From Paractinoplanes bogorensis (GTDB taxonomy: Bacteria > Actinomycetota > Actinomycetes > Mycobacteriales > Micromonosporaceae), in assembly GCF_018829635.1 (NCBI RefSeq), contig NZ_JAHKKG010000014.1, positions 1 through 64,000 of the forward strand: a DNA stretch of 64,000 nucleotides, written 5' to 3'. Positions 40,419-50,922 of this stretch are shown here, in pieces (within the stretch, counting starts at the first letter, position 1; every line of letters starts with the position of its first letter). The notes under the pieces are model-generated. The model had not been told where the DNA came from, made no database searches, and saw only the letters and a program-made list of their open reading frames with translations. The position numbers and the translations under genes are program-made.

Positions 40419-42290
40419 TCAGCGGCGCAGATGCGACATTTTCGCCGCATCGGAGAGGTAGCGGCGCAGGTCCTGCGTCTCGCCGGTGACCGGGCGGGCG
40501 GCCAGGATGCAGGTGTCGTCGTCGGGGTTGGTGCGCCGCAGCCGGGCCAGCAACTGGGCCAGCGGCTGCTCGGGCGACGCCCGCACGGCCTCGTCGACGG
40601 TGGCGATCACCGAGGCGAGCCCGTCGTCGGGGCCGCGGCGGCGGTGCTCGACCAGGCCGTCGGTGTAGAGCAGCAGCACGTCACCGACCCGGAAGTCGAG
40701 CCGGGCGGTCGGATAGACCGCGTCGTCGACCACGCCGAGCATGTGCCCCTCGGGGCGCTCGAGCGGGGCCGTGCTCCCGCCCCGGCTGAGCAGCGGCGGC
40801 GGGTGCCCGGCCTGGGCCCAGACCACCTCGTGGCGGGCCGGGTCGAAGCGCGCGACCACGGCGGTGGCCGCCATCTCGGGCGACTCGCGTTCGAGGTCGC
40901 AGGTCAGCTTGTTGAGGTGGCCCAGCAGCTCGCCGGGGTCGCTGGTGGTCACGGCCAGGGCGCGCAGCGCGTGCCGCAGCTGGGCCATCGCGGTGGCGGC
41001 CTGGGTGCCGTGCCCGGCCACGTCACCGACGGCCAGCAGCACCGAGCCGTCGCGCAGCTCGGCCGCGTGGTACCAGTCGCCGCCGACCAGGCTCTCCTGG
41101 CCCGCGGGCAGGTAGCGCAGCGCGACCTTGAGCCCGGGCAGCACGATCGGGCCGTCCGGGATGGGCAGGATGATGCGCTGCAGCCGGGCGGCCAGCTCGT
41201 GCTCGGCGGCCAGGCTGCGGCGCTGCTCGTCGAGCTGCCGTTCGACCTCGGCCAGCCGCTTGGCCCCGGTCTCCTGCTCGGTGACGTCCTGCACGATGCC
41301 GTAGATGCGCAGCGGCCGGCCCGCCGTGTCCCGGCTGACGTCGGCCACCGTACGCAGGTGCTTGACCTTGCCGTTGACCCGGACCCGGGTGATCACGTCG
41401 ATGCGTTCGCCCCGGTCGAGCTGGGCCTTGGCCGCCGAGCGCAGCGGCTCGTCCTCGGCCAGCCCGTGCCGCTCGGAGGTGACCGGGTCGAGCGGGCCGA
41501 GCCGGGGATCGCGCTCGTAGATGCGGTAGAGCTGGTCGGACCAGTAGATCTCGCCGCTGACCAGGTCCCACTCGCCCCAGCCGAGGTTGCCGAGCCGCTC
41601 GGTGCCGGCCAGCCGCTCGGCGAACCCGCCCGGGTGGTCGTCGTGCCGGGTCCAGTTGAGCAGCAGGCCCTCGCCGAGACGGTGCGCGCGGACCGAGTAG
41701 CGGCCGTCGCGGTGCGGGAACGGGCCCATCACGGCGGGGGCGCCGGTGTCCAGGACGTGCTGGTAGGCGTGCCAGCGCTCGCTGGCCAGCACCTCGGGGA
41801 AGTGCTCGGCCATGCTCACGCCGATCAACTGGGCGCCGCGCAGGCCGTTCGGAGCGACCGCGTCGGGGCTGGCCGCGGCCCAGACCAGGTCGACCAGGCG
41901 GCCGTCGGGCGCCCGCTCGGCGTTCAGATAGGAGGCCATGCCGGGCGACACGTCGAGCACCCGCTGGATCATGCCGATCCACGGGGCGAACCGGCGGACC
42001 GGAGCCGACAGCTGCATCGGCGCACGGCCGGTGTCGAGGCCCGGGATCCCGCCGGTGTCGGCGTCGGACACGTCGAGCAGGCGGATCACGCCGGACGCGA
42101 CCTCGACCAGCCCGCGCTCCTCCTCGGCGGCCATGCGCAGCAGGTGGCGGTGGGCCTCGGCCAGCCGGCACCGGGCCCGGCCGGCGAGCAGCCCGACCGC
42201 CCGTTCCACGGTGAGGCGGGCCGCCTCACCACCGTCGGTGGGCAGGCCAGGGCGCGGGCTCGTCACTGCCGCCGCATACGCCTGAGTCAC
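40419..42290 (-). CDS. ANTAR-PAS-PP2C (SpoIIE/RsbU-type) phosphatase
   Basis: A 623-residue signalling protein. An ANTAR-like RNA-binding segment (about 20-75, AARLTVERAVGLLAGRARC) is followed by PAS/sensor regions (about 100-370, with WGEWDLVSGEIYWSDQLY) and a PP2C phosphatase of the SpoIIE/RsbU class. The latter has GGDWYH, VGDVAGHGTQA and LYTDGLVEHR with the metal-ligand Asp residues. Such proteins dephosphorylate STAS antagonists in partner-switching. The GTG at 42288-42290 is seven bases after GGGGAGG. It heads an operon with the GGDEF fusion. Confidence 0.85.
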   Translation of the reverse strand: MTQAYAAAVTSPRPGLPTDGGEAARLTVERAVGLLAGRARCRLAEAHRHLLRMAAEEERGLVEVASGVIRLLDVSDADTGGIPGLDTGRAPMQLSAPVRRFAPWIGMIQRVLDVSPGMASYLNAERAPDGRLVDLVWAAASPDAVAPNGLRGAQLIGVSMAEHFPEVLASERWHAYQHVLDTGAPAVMGPFPHRDGRYSVRAHRLGEGLLLNWTRHDDHPGGFAERLAGTERLGNLGWGEWDLVSGEIYWSDQLYRIYERDPRLGPLDPVTSERHGLAEDEPLRSAAKAQLDRGERIDVITRVRVNGKVKHLRTVADVSRDTAGRPLRIYGIVQDVTEQETGAKRLAEVERQLDEQRRSLAAEHELAARLQRIILPIPDGPIVLPGLKVALRYLPAGQESLVGGDWYHAAELRDGSVLLAVGDVAGHGTQAATAMAQLRHALRALAVTTSDPGELLGHLNKLTCDLERESPEMAATAVVARFDPARHEVVWAQAGHPPPLLSRGGSTAPLERPEGHMLGVVDDAVYPTARLDFRVGDVLLLYTDGLVEHRRRGPDDGLASVIATVDEAVRASPEQPLAQLLARLRRTNPDDDTCILAARPVTGETQDLRRYLSDAAKMSHLRR

Positions 42291-42479
42291 GCCTCGTCCT
42301 CCCCGGTCCACGCCTACGGTTACCTGAATACGTCAGCGCGACGGGGGTCGTCATCGGCCGAACATCCGGTCCGTCCGCTACCTGCGGCGTGACGTCGCAC
42401 CGGTCACCCGACCGGGGGTGACCCATTGGAGTTACCGGTGGGGTGAACGGGCAGTGCCTCTAAAGACAGAGGAAAGGTT

Positions 42480-42794
42480 TCACAGCTCGAACAGGGAACG
42501 CATGGCGTCGGTCAGGCGGGCCATGCTGGCTCCGGTGACCATCCCGATGCGCTCCGCGCCGACGGCGGCGGGCAGGCGGCGCATCCGGTTGACCACCACG
42601 ACACCGGTGATCGGATCCTGTTCGGTGAGTGCCACCGCGTACGGCGGAAGCTCGGTCACGCCGCGCTGCCGGACGATCGGGGCGCAGAAGGGGGAAGCGT
42701 TGCCGCGCTCGTTGAACGCGTCGGCCGAGAGCACGAGAACGCGATAGCGCAGGTCGGTGCGGTTGCCGATGGTCCAGATCTCGCCCCGCCTCAT
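42480..42794 (-). CDS. PemK/MazF-like protein
   Basis: A 104-residue protein similar to MazF/PemK toxins: MRRGEIWTIGN, then YRVLVLSADAFNE, VVVNRMRRLP and IGMVTGASMARL. Length matches a MazF fold. No antitoxin-like frame is adjacent on either side. The ATG at 42792-42794 lacks a good ribosome binding site. A cognate antitoxin may be elsewhere, or the protein may not be a toxin. Confidence 0.62.
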   Translation of the reverse strand: MRRGEIWTIGNRTDLRYRVLVLSADAFNERGNASPFCAPIVRQRGVTELPPYAVALTEQDPITGVVVVNRMRRLPAAVGAERIGMVTGASMARLTDAMRSLFEL

Positions 42795-42966
42795 GGGCGT
42801 GTCCGGCTCGGCATGAATGTCACCCTACCGCCGTGCGATCTTAGGCCACCGCGCGGCGCACCGGCGGAAAATCCGGGTGTGCTCACAGCGTGGAACGGTA
42901 GTGAACCTTGATCGCCACGAAGCCGTAAGAATAGGCGGCGTAGCGTGCTGCTAGGGAAGGGTGTCA

Positions 42967-44409
42967 ATGATGTCGGAGAAGGCTCAGATCGGGGTCACCG
43001 GCCTCGCGGTGATGGGACGGAACCTGGCTCGCAACTTCGCCCGGCACGGGCACACCGTGGCCGTGCACAACCGCTCCTACGGTCGCACCAAGGAGCTGGT
43101 GGAGGAGTTCGGGAGCGAGGGGAAGTTCATCCCGGCCGAGACCGCGGAGGAGTTCGTGGCCAGCCTCGAGCGGCCGCGGCGTGTCGTGATCATGGTGAAG
43201 GCGGGCGGACCGACCGACGCCGTGATCGACGAGTTCGCGCCGCTGCTCGAAGAGGGCGACATGCTCATCGACGCGGGGAACGCGCATTATCTGGACACGC
43301 GGCGCCGTGAGGCGGCGCTGCGCGAGCGGGGCCTGCACTTCGTCGGCACGGGTGTGTCCGGCGGCGAGGAGGGCGCGCTGCACGGCCCGAGCATCATGCC
43401 GGGTGGTTCCAAGGAGTCGTACGAGGCGCTCGGGCCGCTGCTCGAGGACATCTCGGCCAAGGTCGACGGCGAGCCGTGCTGCGTGCACGTGGGACCGGAC
43501 GGCGCCGGGCACTTCGTGAAGATGGTGCACAACGGCATCGAGTACGCCGACATGCAGCTCATCGCCGAGGCGTACGACCTGCTGCGTCAGGTCGGCGGGC
43601 ACTCGCCGGCCGAGATCGCCGACGTGTTCAAGGGGTGGAACGAGGGTCGCCTCGGGTCCTACCTGATCGAGATCACGGCCGAGGTGCTCAAGCAGACCGA
43701 CGCCGCGACCGGTAAGCCGTTCGTCGACATCGTGGTCGACGAGGCGGAGCAGAAGGGCACCGGCCGCTGGACCGTGCAGGCCGCGCTCGACCTCGGGGTG
43801 CCGGTCAGCGGCATCGCCGAGTCGGTGTTCGCCCGCGCGCTCTCGGGCGGCGCCGACGTGCGCAAGGCGGCGGCCGACGCCGGTCTGCCCGGCCCGTCCG
43901 CGGCGGCCGGCGCGCACGCCGGTGACCTCCAGGCCGACGTCGAGCAGGCGCTGTTCGCCTCCAAGATCGTGGCCTACGCGCAGGGCTTCCAGCAGATCCA
44001 GGCGGCCAGCGCGGAGTACAACTGGGAGATCGACCCGGGCGCGATGGCGAAGATCTGGCGGGACGGGTGCATCATCCGCGCCAAGTTCCTCGACTTCATC
44101 AAGCAGGCGTACGACAAGCAGCCGTCGCTGCAGACGCTGCTCGTCGACCAGTACTTCCTGGACGCCGTCAGCGGCGCTCAGGACGCCTGGCGCCGCGTCG
44201 TCGCCACGGCGGCCCAGCAGGGCATCCCGGCGCCCGGCTTCGCCTCCGCGCTGGCCTACTACGACGGCCTGCGCGCGTCGCGCCTGCCCGCCGCCCTGAT
44301 CCAGGGCCAGCGCGACTTCTTCGGAGCCCACACCTACCGCCGCACCGACAAGCCCGGAAGCTTCCACACCCTCTGGGCAACCGACGACCGCAACGAGGTC
44401 GGCGCGTAA
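42967..44409 (+). CDS. gnd: 6-phosphogluconate dehydrogenase (decarboxylating)
   Basis: A 480-residue enzyme of the oxidative pentose phosphate pathway, converting 6-phosphogluconate to ribulose 5-phosphate and CO2 with reduction of NADP+. The cofactor motif is GLAVMGRNLARNF, then IDAGNAHYLDT, SGGEEGALHGPSIMPGG and the catalytic FVKMVHNGIEY. The C-terminus is GQRDFFGAHTYRRTD. Length fits the 470-485-residue class. GGGAAGG lies six bases before the ATG at 42967; ATG 42970 is also possible. Confidence 0.96.
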   Translation: MMSEKAQIGVTGLAVMGRNLARNFARHGHTVAVHNRSYGRTKELVEEFGSEGKFIPAETAEEFVASLERPRRVVIMVKAGGPTDAVIDEFAPLLEEGDMLIDAGNAHYLDTRRREAALRERGLHFVGTGVSGGEEGALHGPSIMPGGSKESYEALGPLLEDISAKVDGEPCCVHVGPDGAGHFVKMVHNGIEYADMQLIAEAYDLLRQVGGHSPAEIADVFKGWNEGRLGSYLIEITAEVLKQTDAATGKPFVDIVVDEAEQKGTGRWTVQAALDLGVPVSGIAESVFARALSGGADVRKAAADAGLPGPSAAAGAHAGDLQADVEQALFASKIVAYAQGFQQIQAASAEYNWEIDPGAMAKIWRDGCIIRAKFLDFIKQAYDKQPSLQTLLVDQYFLDAVSGAQDAWRRVVATAAQQGIPAPGFASALAYYDGLRASRLPAALIQGQRDFFGAHTYRRTDKPGSFHTLWATDDRNEVGA

Positions 44410-44464
44410 CCACCGAAACCACCGAAAACACCTAGTTAAGTGAACAAGTAGCCACAGAGCTACC

Positions 44465-44566
44465 GGCATTCGCCGCCGGTGACTTGGCAGTCGGTTTTTC
44501 GACGCCCGCCGGGTTTGCGGGTGGCGGAAAACCGCCTGCCAAGTCACCGGTTACAAGGCGAATGCC
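44465..44566. repeat. Long imperfect palindrome after gnd
   Basis: Outer arms GGCATTCGCC (44465-44474) and GGCGAATGCC (44557-44566), and inner arms CCGGTGACTTGGCAG (44476-44490) and CTGCCAAGTCACCGG (44536-44550), are exact. The pairing continues inward as CGGTTTT/AAAACCG, with CCCGC/GCGGG near the tip. The foldback of about 100 bases may end gnd transcription, or be a REP- or MITE-like element. Confidence 0.8.
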
Positions 44567-44615
44567 TGCGAAGCGAAGCGGAGCCAGAAAGACAGTTGCG
44601 TTTGTCCAGCCCCGT

Positions 44616-44677
44616 CGACAGTCACCGGCCCACCCAGCGCAACCCCCGACAGTCACCGGCCCACCCAGCGCAACCCC
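44616..44677. repeat. 31-bp direct duplication
   Basis: The unit CGACAGTCACCGGCCCACCC plus AGCGCAACCCC occurs twice in succession (44616-44646 and 44647-44677). It includes GTCACCGG, also the end of the palindrome arm just upstream. No gene is seen between gnd and the GGDEF-EAL gene. Confidence 0.85.
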
Positions 44678-44695
44678 CGACGGGTTCACCGAGAC

Positions 44696-47017
44696 TCAGT
44701 GCAACCCGAACCCCGAGGCCACAGTCGCCGGCGCCCCCATCAACGCCCCCGCCTCATCCGCGGGCAGCGGCTTCGACATGAAGAACCCTTGACCCAGCCG
44801 ATACCCCATCGAGCGCAACCGCTCCAGCTGGGCCTCGCTCTCGATGCCCTCGGCCACCGCGCTGAGCTGCAAATACTCGGCGAGCTGGGCGACCGCGGCC
44901 GCGACCGCCAGCCGTCCCCGGTCCTCGCCGTCGGCGATGCCGTCGACGAACGACTTGTCGAGTTTGAGCACGTCGACCGGGAACGCGCGCAGCAGGCTGA
45001 GCGACGACGACCCGGTGCCGAAGTCGTCCAGGGCCAGCCGGACTCCCATCTCGTGCAATGCGTGCAGGGTCTCGCGCACCTGCCGCCCGTCCGCCACCGA
45101 CGACTCGGTCACCTCGAGCACCAGGTTCTGCGGCAGCAACCCGGTCTCGCTGAGCACCGCCGCCACCTCGTCGACGAAGCCGGGTTCGCGCAGCTGCCGG
45201 ACCGCCACGTTCACGTTGATCGCCTTGATCGCGCCCGCGCCGTGCTCGCGCTGCCAGCGGGCGAGCTGTTCGCACGCCTCGCGCAGCACCCACGACCCGA
45301 GCGGCACGATCAGCCCGGAGCGTTCGGCGACCGGGATGAAGTCGCCCGGGGAGACGAAGCCACGGGTGGGGTGCTTCCAGCGGACCAGGGCCTCGACACC
45401 GTGGAGCCGGCCGGTGACGATGTCGAAGACCGGCTGGTAGAGCAGGAACAGCTCGCGCCGGATGATCGCGTTGTGCAGTTCGCTGCCGAGCCGGGCGTGG
45501 TTGACCACGTCCTGGCGCATCCGCGGCTCGAACCGGATCCAGGCCGCCTTGCCGCCCTCCTTGGCCGCGTACATGGCGATGTCGGCGTTACGCAGCACCT
45601 CGTCGGCCGAGTCGCCCGGTCCGGCGATGGCCACGCCCAGACTGGCGTGGGCCAGCAGCTGGTGCTCGCCGACCCGGAACGGTTCGGCCAGCGCCTGCAG
45701 GATGCGGCCGGCGGCCTCCTCGGCCGAGGTGACCTCCTCGACGTCGAGCAGGACGGCGAACTCGTCACCACCGAGGCGGGCGGGCAGCTCCTGGGCCGCG
45801 CTGTTCTCCTGCAGCCGCTGGGCGACCTGGTAGAGCAGCTGGTCGCCGAGGGCCGGGCCCATCGTGTCGTTGACCATCTTGAAGTCGTCGACGTCGATCA
45901 GCAGGACGGTGGCCGGCCGGTGCGCGGCGAGGCGCTCGGTGAGGACGCTGACGAACCGGGGGCGGTTGGCCAGCCCGGTCAGCGCGTCGGTCATCGCGAG
46001 CCGTTCCAGCTCGGCCTGGTGGTCGTGCAGGCCGTCCATCATGCGCCGGCCGTCCCGCAGGCCGAGCAGCACGCGGGTGGCCACCAGGACGGCGATCACG
46101 ACGCCGCCGAAGATCAGGTTGCGGGCCCGGGTGGTCATCTCGGCCACCGCCACGTAGCCGATCAGCACGGCCATCGCCGTGACGGCGGTCAACGGCACCA
46201 GCTCGGTGCGGACGCGCCGGGGCGGGCGGGTCGCGGGGTCGGCGGCGGGCCGGCCGAAGGCCCGGCGCTGCTGGTAGGCGGCCGAGGCGAAGGACAGCGC
46301 GACCAGCGGGCTGCCGCCGACCGAGATGAGCAGCCGGGAGAAGTCGTTGCCGGCGATGAGCAGCACGGCGAGCGCCACCGCGACCATCGGCGCGACGGTC
46401 AGCAGACGCAGGGCGAGGGGGTCGATCGGGCCGTCGGCGCGACCCGCGGCCTGACCGATCACGGTCAGGCAGAGCAACCCGGCGACACCGACGGTGCCGG
46501 CCGCGGCCCGGGTGGCCAGGCCGGTTCCGGACGGCGCCGAGCTGAGCACGACGTACCAGAACAGCAGTCCGCCCGCGACGGCCACGGTCGCCAGGTCCAG
46601 CAGCACCCGGGCCCAGCCGAGCGGCGTACGGTCGCCGAACGGCAGGCGCAGGAAGGCCGTCATGGTCCAGAACATGCCGGTCAGCATCGGCACGGCGACG
46701 TACAGGGACATGCCGGCGTTGTTGTTGGCCAGGGCGAGGGCGGCGCCGCAGCTCAGCGCCAGGATGACCGCGGCGTGGCCGAGTTGCCGCCAGAACGCGC
46801 GGACCACCCGGGGCAGCACGACCATCGAGCCGATCCGCTGCAGGGAGAAGGCCGCGGCGACCATCGCGGCGGGGCCCCAGACGTAGCCCAGGACCACGGC
46901 CTGCGGATCGCGCACGACCAGCCACACGGCTACCGCCAGCGTGGTGGCCGCCGCGACCAGCAGGGCAGCGAGCCCGCTGCCCGCACGCCGGGCGGCGGGC
47001 CCCGCGGGTTGAGTCAA
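44696..47017 (-). CDS. GGDEF-EAL membrane c-di-GMP enzyme
   Basis: A 773-residue protein. About eight to ten N-terminal membrane helices (residues 15-320) form an MHYT-free sensor region. Then comes a GGDEF domain (GGDEF intact, no RxxD I-site five residues before it) and an EAL phosphodiesterase domain with EALVRW, NVNVAVRQL, DDFGTG, KLDKSFV and AEGIES, so catalytic residues look complete. It may degrade or both make and degrade c-di-GMP. Start is TTG at 47015-47017; no better start is near. It is the second c-di-GMP gene within 6 kb. Confidence 0.88.
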   Translation of the reverse strand: MTQPAGPAARRAGSGLAALLVAAATTLAVAVWLVVRDPQAVVLGYVWGPAAMVAAAFSLQRIGSMVVLPRVVRAFWRQLGHAAVILALSCGAALALANNNAGMSLYVAVPMLTGMFWTMTAFLRLPFGDRTPLGWARVLLDLATVAVAGGLLFWYVVLSSAPSGTGLATRAAAGTVGVAGLLCLTVIGQAAGRADGPIDPLALRLLTVAPMVAVALAVLLIAGNDFSRLLISVGGSPLVALSFASAAYQQRRAFGRPAADPATRPPRRVRTELVPLTAVTAMAVLIGYVAVAEMTTRARNLIFGGVVIAVLVATRVLLGLRDGRRMMDGLHDHQAELERLAMTDALTGLANRPRFVSVLTERLAAHRPATVLLIDVDDFKMVNDTMGPALGDQLLYQVAQRLQENSAAQELPARLGGDEFAVLLDVEEVTSAEEAAGRILQALAEPFRVGEHQLLAHASLGVAIAGPGDSADEVLRNADIAMYAAKEGGKAAWIRFEPRMRQDVVNHARLGSELHNAIIRRELFLLYQPVFDIVTGRLHGVEALVRWKHPTRGFVSPGDFIPVAERSGLIVPLGSWVLREACEQLARWQREHGAGAIKAINVNVAVRQLREPGFVDEVAAVLSETGLLPQNLVLEVTESSVADGRQVRETLHALHEMGVRLALDDFGTGSSSLSLLRAFPVDVLKLDKSFVDGIADGEDRGRLAVAAAVAQLAEYLQLSAVAEGIESEAQLERLRSMGYRLGQGFFMSKPLPADEAGALMGAPATVASGFGLH

Positions 47018-47090
47018 TGCGTGTCCTATGGCCGGAGTCGGTTGTCCCTACCGCCCTCCTGTCGGCCGCCGGACCCGAAATCTGAGGGGA

Positions 47091-48734
<1,644 letters not shown>

Positions 48735-48863
48735 GATGATGGCCTCCTCTGGGACGTGCACCTACTGCCTGGAGCGTATAGATATCCCATGCCCCTCACC
48801 TCCGATGCGTAAGCGGTTGTCCAGCTGTTGAACCTTTCCGTCCCGCCATCCGAACTACCACGT

Positions 48864-50510
48864 GTGAAGAGGCTCGTGCGCGTCCTGCTGTTCCTCGTGG
48901 CCGCGCTCGGCGTCCTCGCCCTCCCGGCGGGCCCGGCCTCGGCCCACGCGGCACTGCTGGGCTCCACGCCGTCGCCGGGCAGCGTCGTCGGCACGTCGCC
49001 GGCCGAGATCGTGATGACCTTCAGCGAGCCGATCGCGGTGGTCGCCGGGCGCGTGCAGGTGATCGCGCCGGACGGCAAACGGATCTCCGGTGAGGCCACG
49101 GCGTCCGGCACCACGCTGCGCATCCCGGTCCGCAAGGCGGATCGCCCGCTCGGCACCTACCTGGTCAGCTACCGGGTCATCTCGGCCGACAGCCACCCGA
49201 TCGGCGGCGCCCTCACCTTCTCGGTCGGCGCGCCCTCGCAGGCCCCGGCCGAGCCGGCCGCCGAGGGAACCCACCGCTCGGTCACCCTGGCGACGCCGGT
49301 GACACGTTTCCTCGCGTACGCCGGGATGGTGCTCACCGCCGGGCCCGCCCTGTTCCTGGCGGTGCTGTGGCCGCGGCGCCGGGAACGACGCGGGGCGACC
49401 CTCACGGCGTACGCGGGAATGGGGTTGATCGGTCTCGCCACGCTCGGTGCGCTCTGGACGCAGGCGCCGGCCAGCACCGGAGCGCCGCTGTGGGATGTGT
49501 CCGCGAGCGAGCTGGGCGACGTGCTGAGCAGCTCGTTCGGGCTGATCCTGCTGGCCCGGCTGGCGTTGCTGGCGGTGCTGGCCGGGCTGCTGCCGCCGGT
49601 GCTGCGCGGCGCGGTGGGCCGGGTGCGCGGGATCGCCGTGGTCGTGATCGCGCTGGCGGCCATGACGACCTGGCCGCTGACCGGGCACGCGGCCGCCTCG
49701 CCGCTGTCCGGCGTGATCGTGGCGTCGGACGTGGTGCACATCGCCGCCATGTCGGTGTGGCTGGGCGGGCTGATCACCCTGACCGTGTTCCTGCTGCGGC
49801 GCACCGACCAGCGCGTGCTCGGAGTCGTGCTGCCGGTGTGGTCCCGCTGGGCCGCCCTGTCCGTGGTGTGGCTGGTCGCGGGCGGTGTGGTGCAGGCGGT
49901 GGTGCAGGTCGGGTCGATCCCGGCGCTGTGGGAGACCCCGTACGGGCGTCTGCTGGTGGCCAAGGTCGGGGTGCTGGCGGCGACGCTCGGGGCGGCGTTC
50001 TTCGCCCGGAAACTGGTCCGCGTCTCCCCCGGCTCGGGCCGGCTCAAGCGGATGGTCGGCATCGAGGTGCTGGCGACCACCGTGATCCTCGGCCTGAGCG
50101 CCGTGCTCGTGCAGGTCAACCCGGCGCGCAGTGCGGTCGTGGACGACGCCGCGGTGCGCGAGAGCGGCATCTCGCAGACGCTGACCTCGCCGCTCTACAC
50201 CCTGCAGTTCAACATCTATCCGGTCGAGGTCGGCGACAGCAACACGGTGCACGCCTTCGTCTACACGTCGGCCGGGGCGCCGCTGCCGGCCGAGGAGTGG
50301 AAGGTGTCGGCGCAGTATCTGGGGCAGGACATCGAGCCGTTCAGCGAGCCGATGCTGCCGATCCTGCGGCATCACGCCGTGGGCGCGCTCACTTTCCCGC
50401 TGCCGGGGAGCTACGAGATTCGTTTCACCGTACGGATCGGGGAGCTGGACCAGGCCACGGTGAAGACGACGATCGACGTGCCGGCCGGTTCGGGCACGCC
50501 GACCAGGTGA
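48864..50510 (+). CDS. CopC-CopD copper-handling fusion protein
   Basis: A 548-residue membrane protein. A signal peptide (about 1-28) ends before SAHAALLGSTP, so His becomes the first residues of a CopC beta-sandwich (about 28-130; second His in SADSHPIGG), the copper-binding pattern of CopC. About nine helices of a CopD domain follow (about 145-410), then an outer C-terminal domain (about 430-545) with strand character. The start is GTG at 48864, right at the signal peptide; a TTG at 48828 is possible. No clear ribosome binding site. It probably takes up or delivers copper across the membrane. Confidence 0.87.
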   Translation: MKRLVRVLLFLVAALGVLALPAGPASAHAALLGSTPSPGSVVGTSPAEIVMTFSEPIAVVAGRVQVIAPDGKRISGEATASGTTLRIPVRKADRPLGTYLVSYRVISADSHPIGGALTFSVGAPSQAPAEPAAEGTHRSVTLATPVTRFLAYAGMVLTAGPALFLAVLWPRRRERRGATLTAYAGMGLIGLATLGALWTQAPASTGAPLWDVSASELGDVLSSSFGLILLARLALLAVLAGLLPPVLRGAVGRVRGIAVVVIALAAMTTWPLTGHAAASPLSGVIVASDVVHIAAMSVWLGGLITLTVFLLRRTDQRVLGVVLPVWSRWAALSVVWLVAGGVVQAVVQVGSIPALWETPYGRLLVAKVGVLAATLGAAFFARKLVRVSPGSGRLKRMVGIEVLATTVILGLSAVLVQVNPARSAVVDDAAVRESGISQTLTSPLYTLQFNIYPVEVGDSNTVHAFVYTSAGAPLPAEEWKVSAQYLGQDIEPFSEPMLPILRHHAVGALTFPLPGSYEIRFTVRIGELDQATVKTTIDVPAGSGTPTR

Positions 50511-50568
50511 CTTCCGCGGGCCGATTGGGCAGAGAGAGTCCAGCCGGTCCGGACGAGTGGAGGTCGTC

Positions 50569-50913
50569 GTGCACGTGTCCGTCGTGGGGAACACCGACGA
50601 CTCGGTCGTCGTCACGGTGCGGGGCAACCTCGACATCGACAGCGGAACCAGCCTGACCACCACGCTCGATCAGGTGCTGGACCGCCCGGCGCCGCGGATC
50701 GTGGTCGACCTGTCCGGCATCGAGTTCTGCGACTCGACCGGGTTGAGCGCGCTGGTGATCGGCCACAACCGGGCCGCCGCCAACGGGGGCTGGCTGCGGC
50801 TGGCCGCACCCGGCGAGTTCCTGGAACGGCTGCTCGACACGGTCGGGCTCACCCCGCGCCTCGCGGTCTATCCGACGGTGGGGGACGCGCTGACCGGGCG
50901 GTCGGCCGACTAA
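50569..50913 (+). CDS. STAS-domain anti-sigma factor antagonist
   Basis: A 114-residue STAS protein: VTVRGNLDIDSGTSL, then VDLSGIEFCDSTGLSALV with the phosphorylatable Ser in Asp-Ser-Thr. In partner-switching systems it is phosphorylated by an RsbW-type kinase and reactivated by a PP2C phosphatase. No kinase gene is next to it. The GTG at 50569 follows GGAGG by five bases; an earlier GTG at 50557 would precede that site. Confidence 0.85.
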   Translation: MHVSVVGNTDDSVVVTVRGNLDIDSGTSLTTTLDQVLDRPAPRIVVDLSGIEFCDSTGLSALVIGHNRAAANGGWLRLAAPGEFLERLLDTVGLTPRLAVYPTVGDALTGRSAD

Positions 50914-50922
50914 TCTCGCGGG

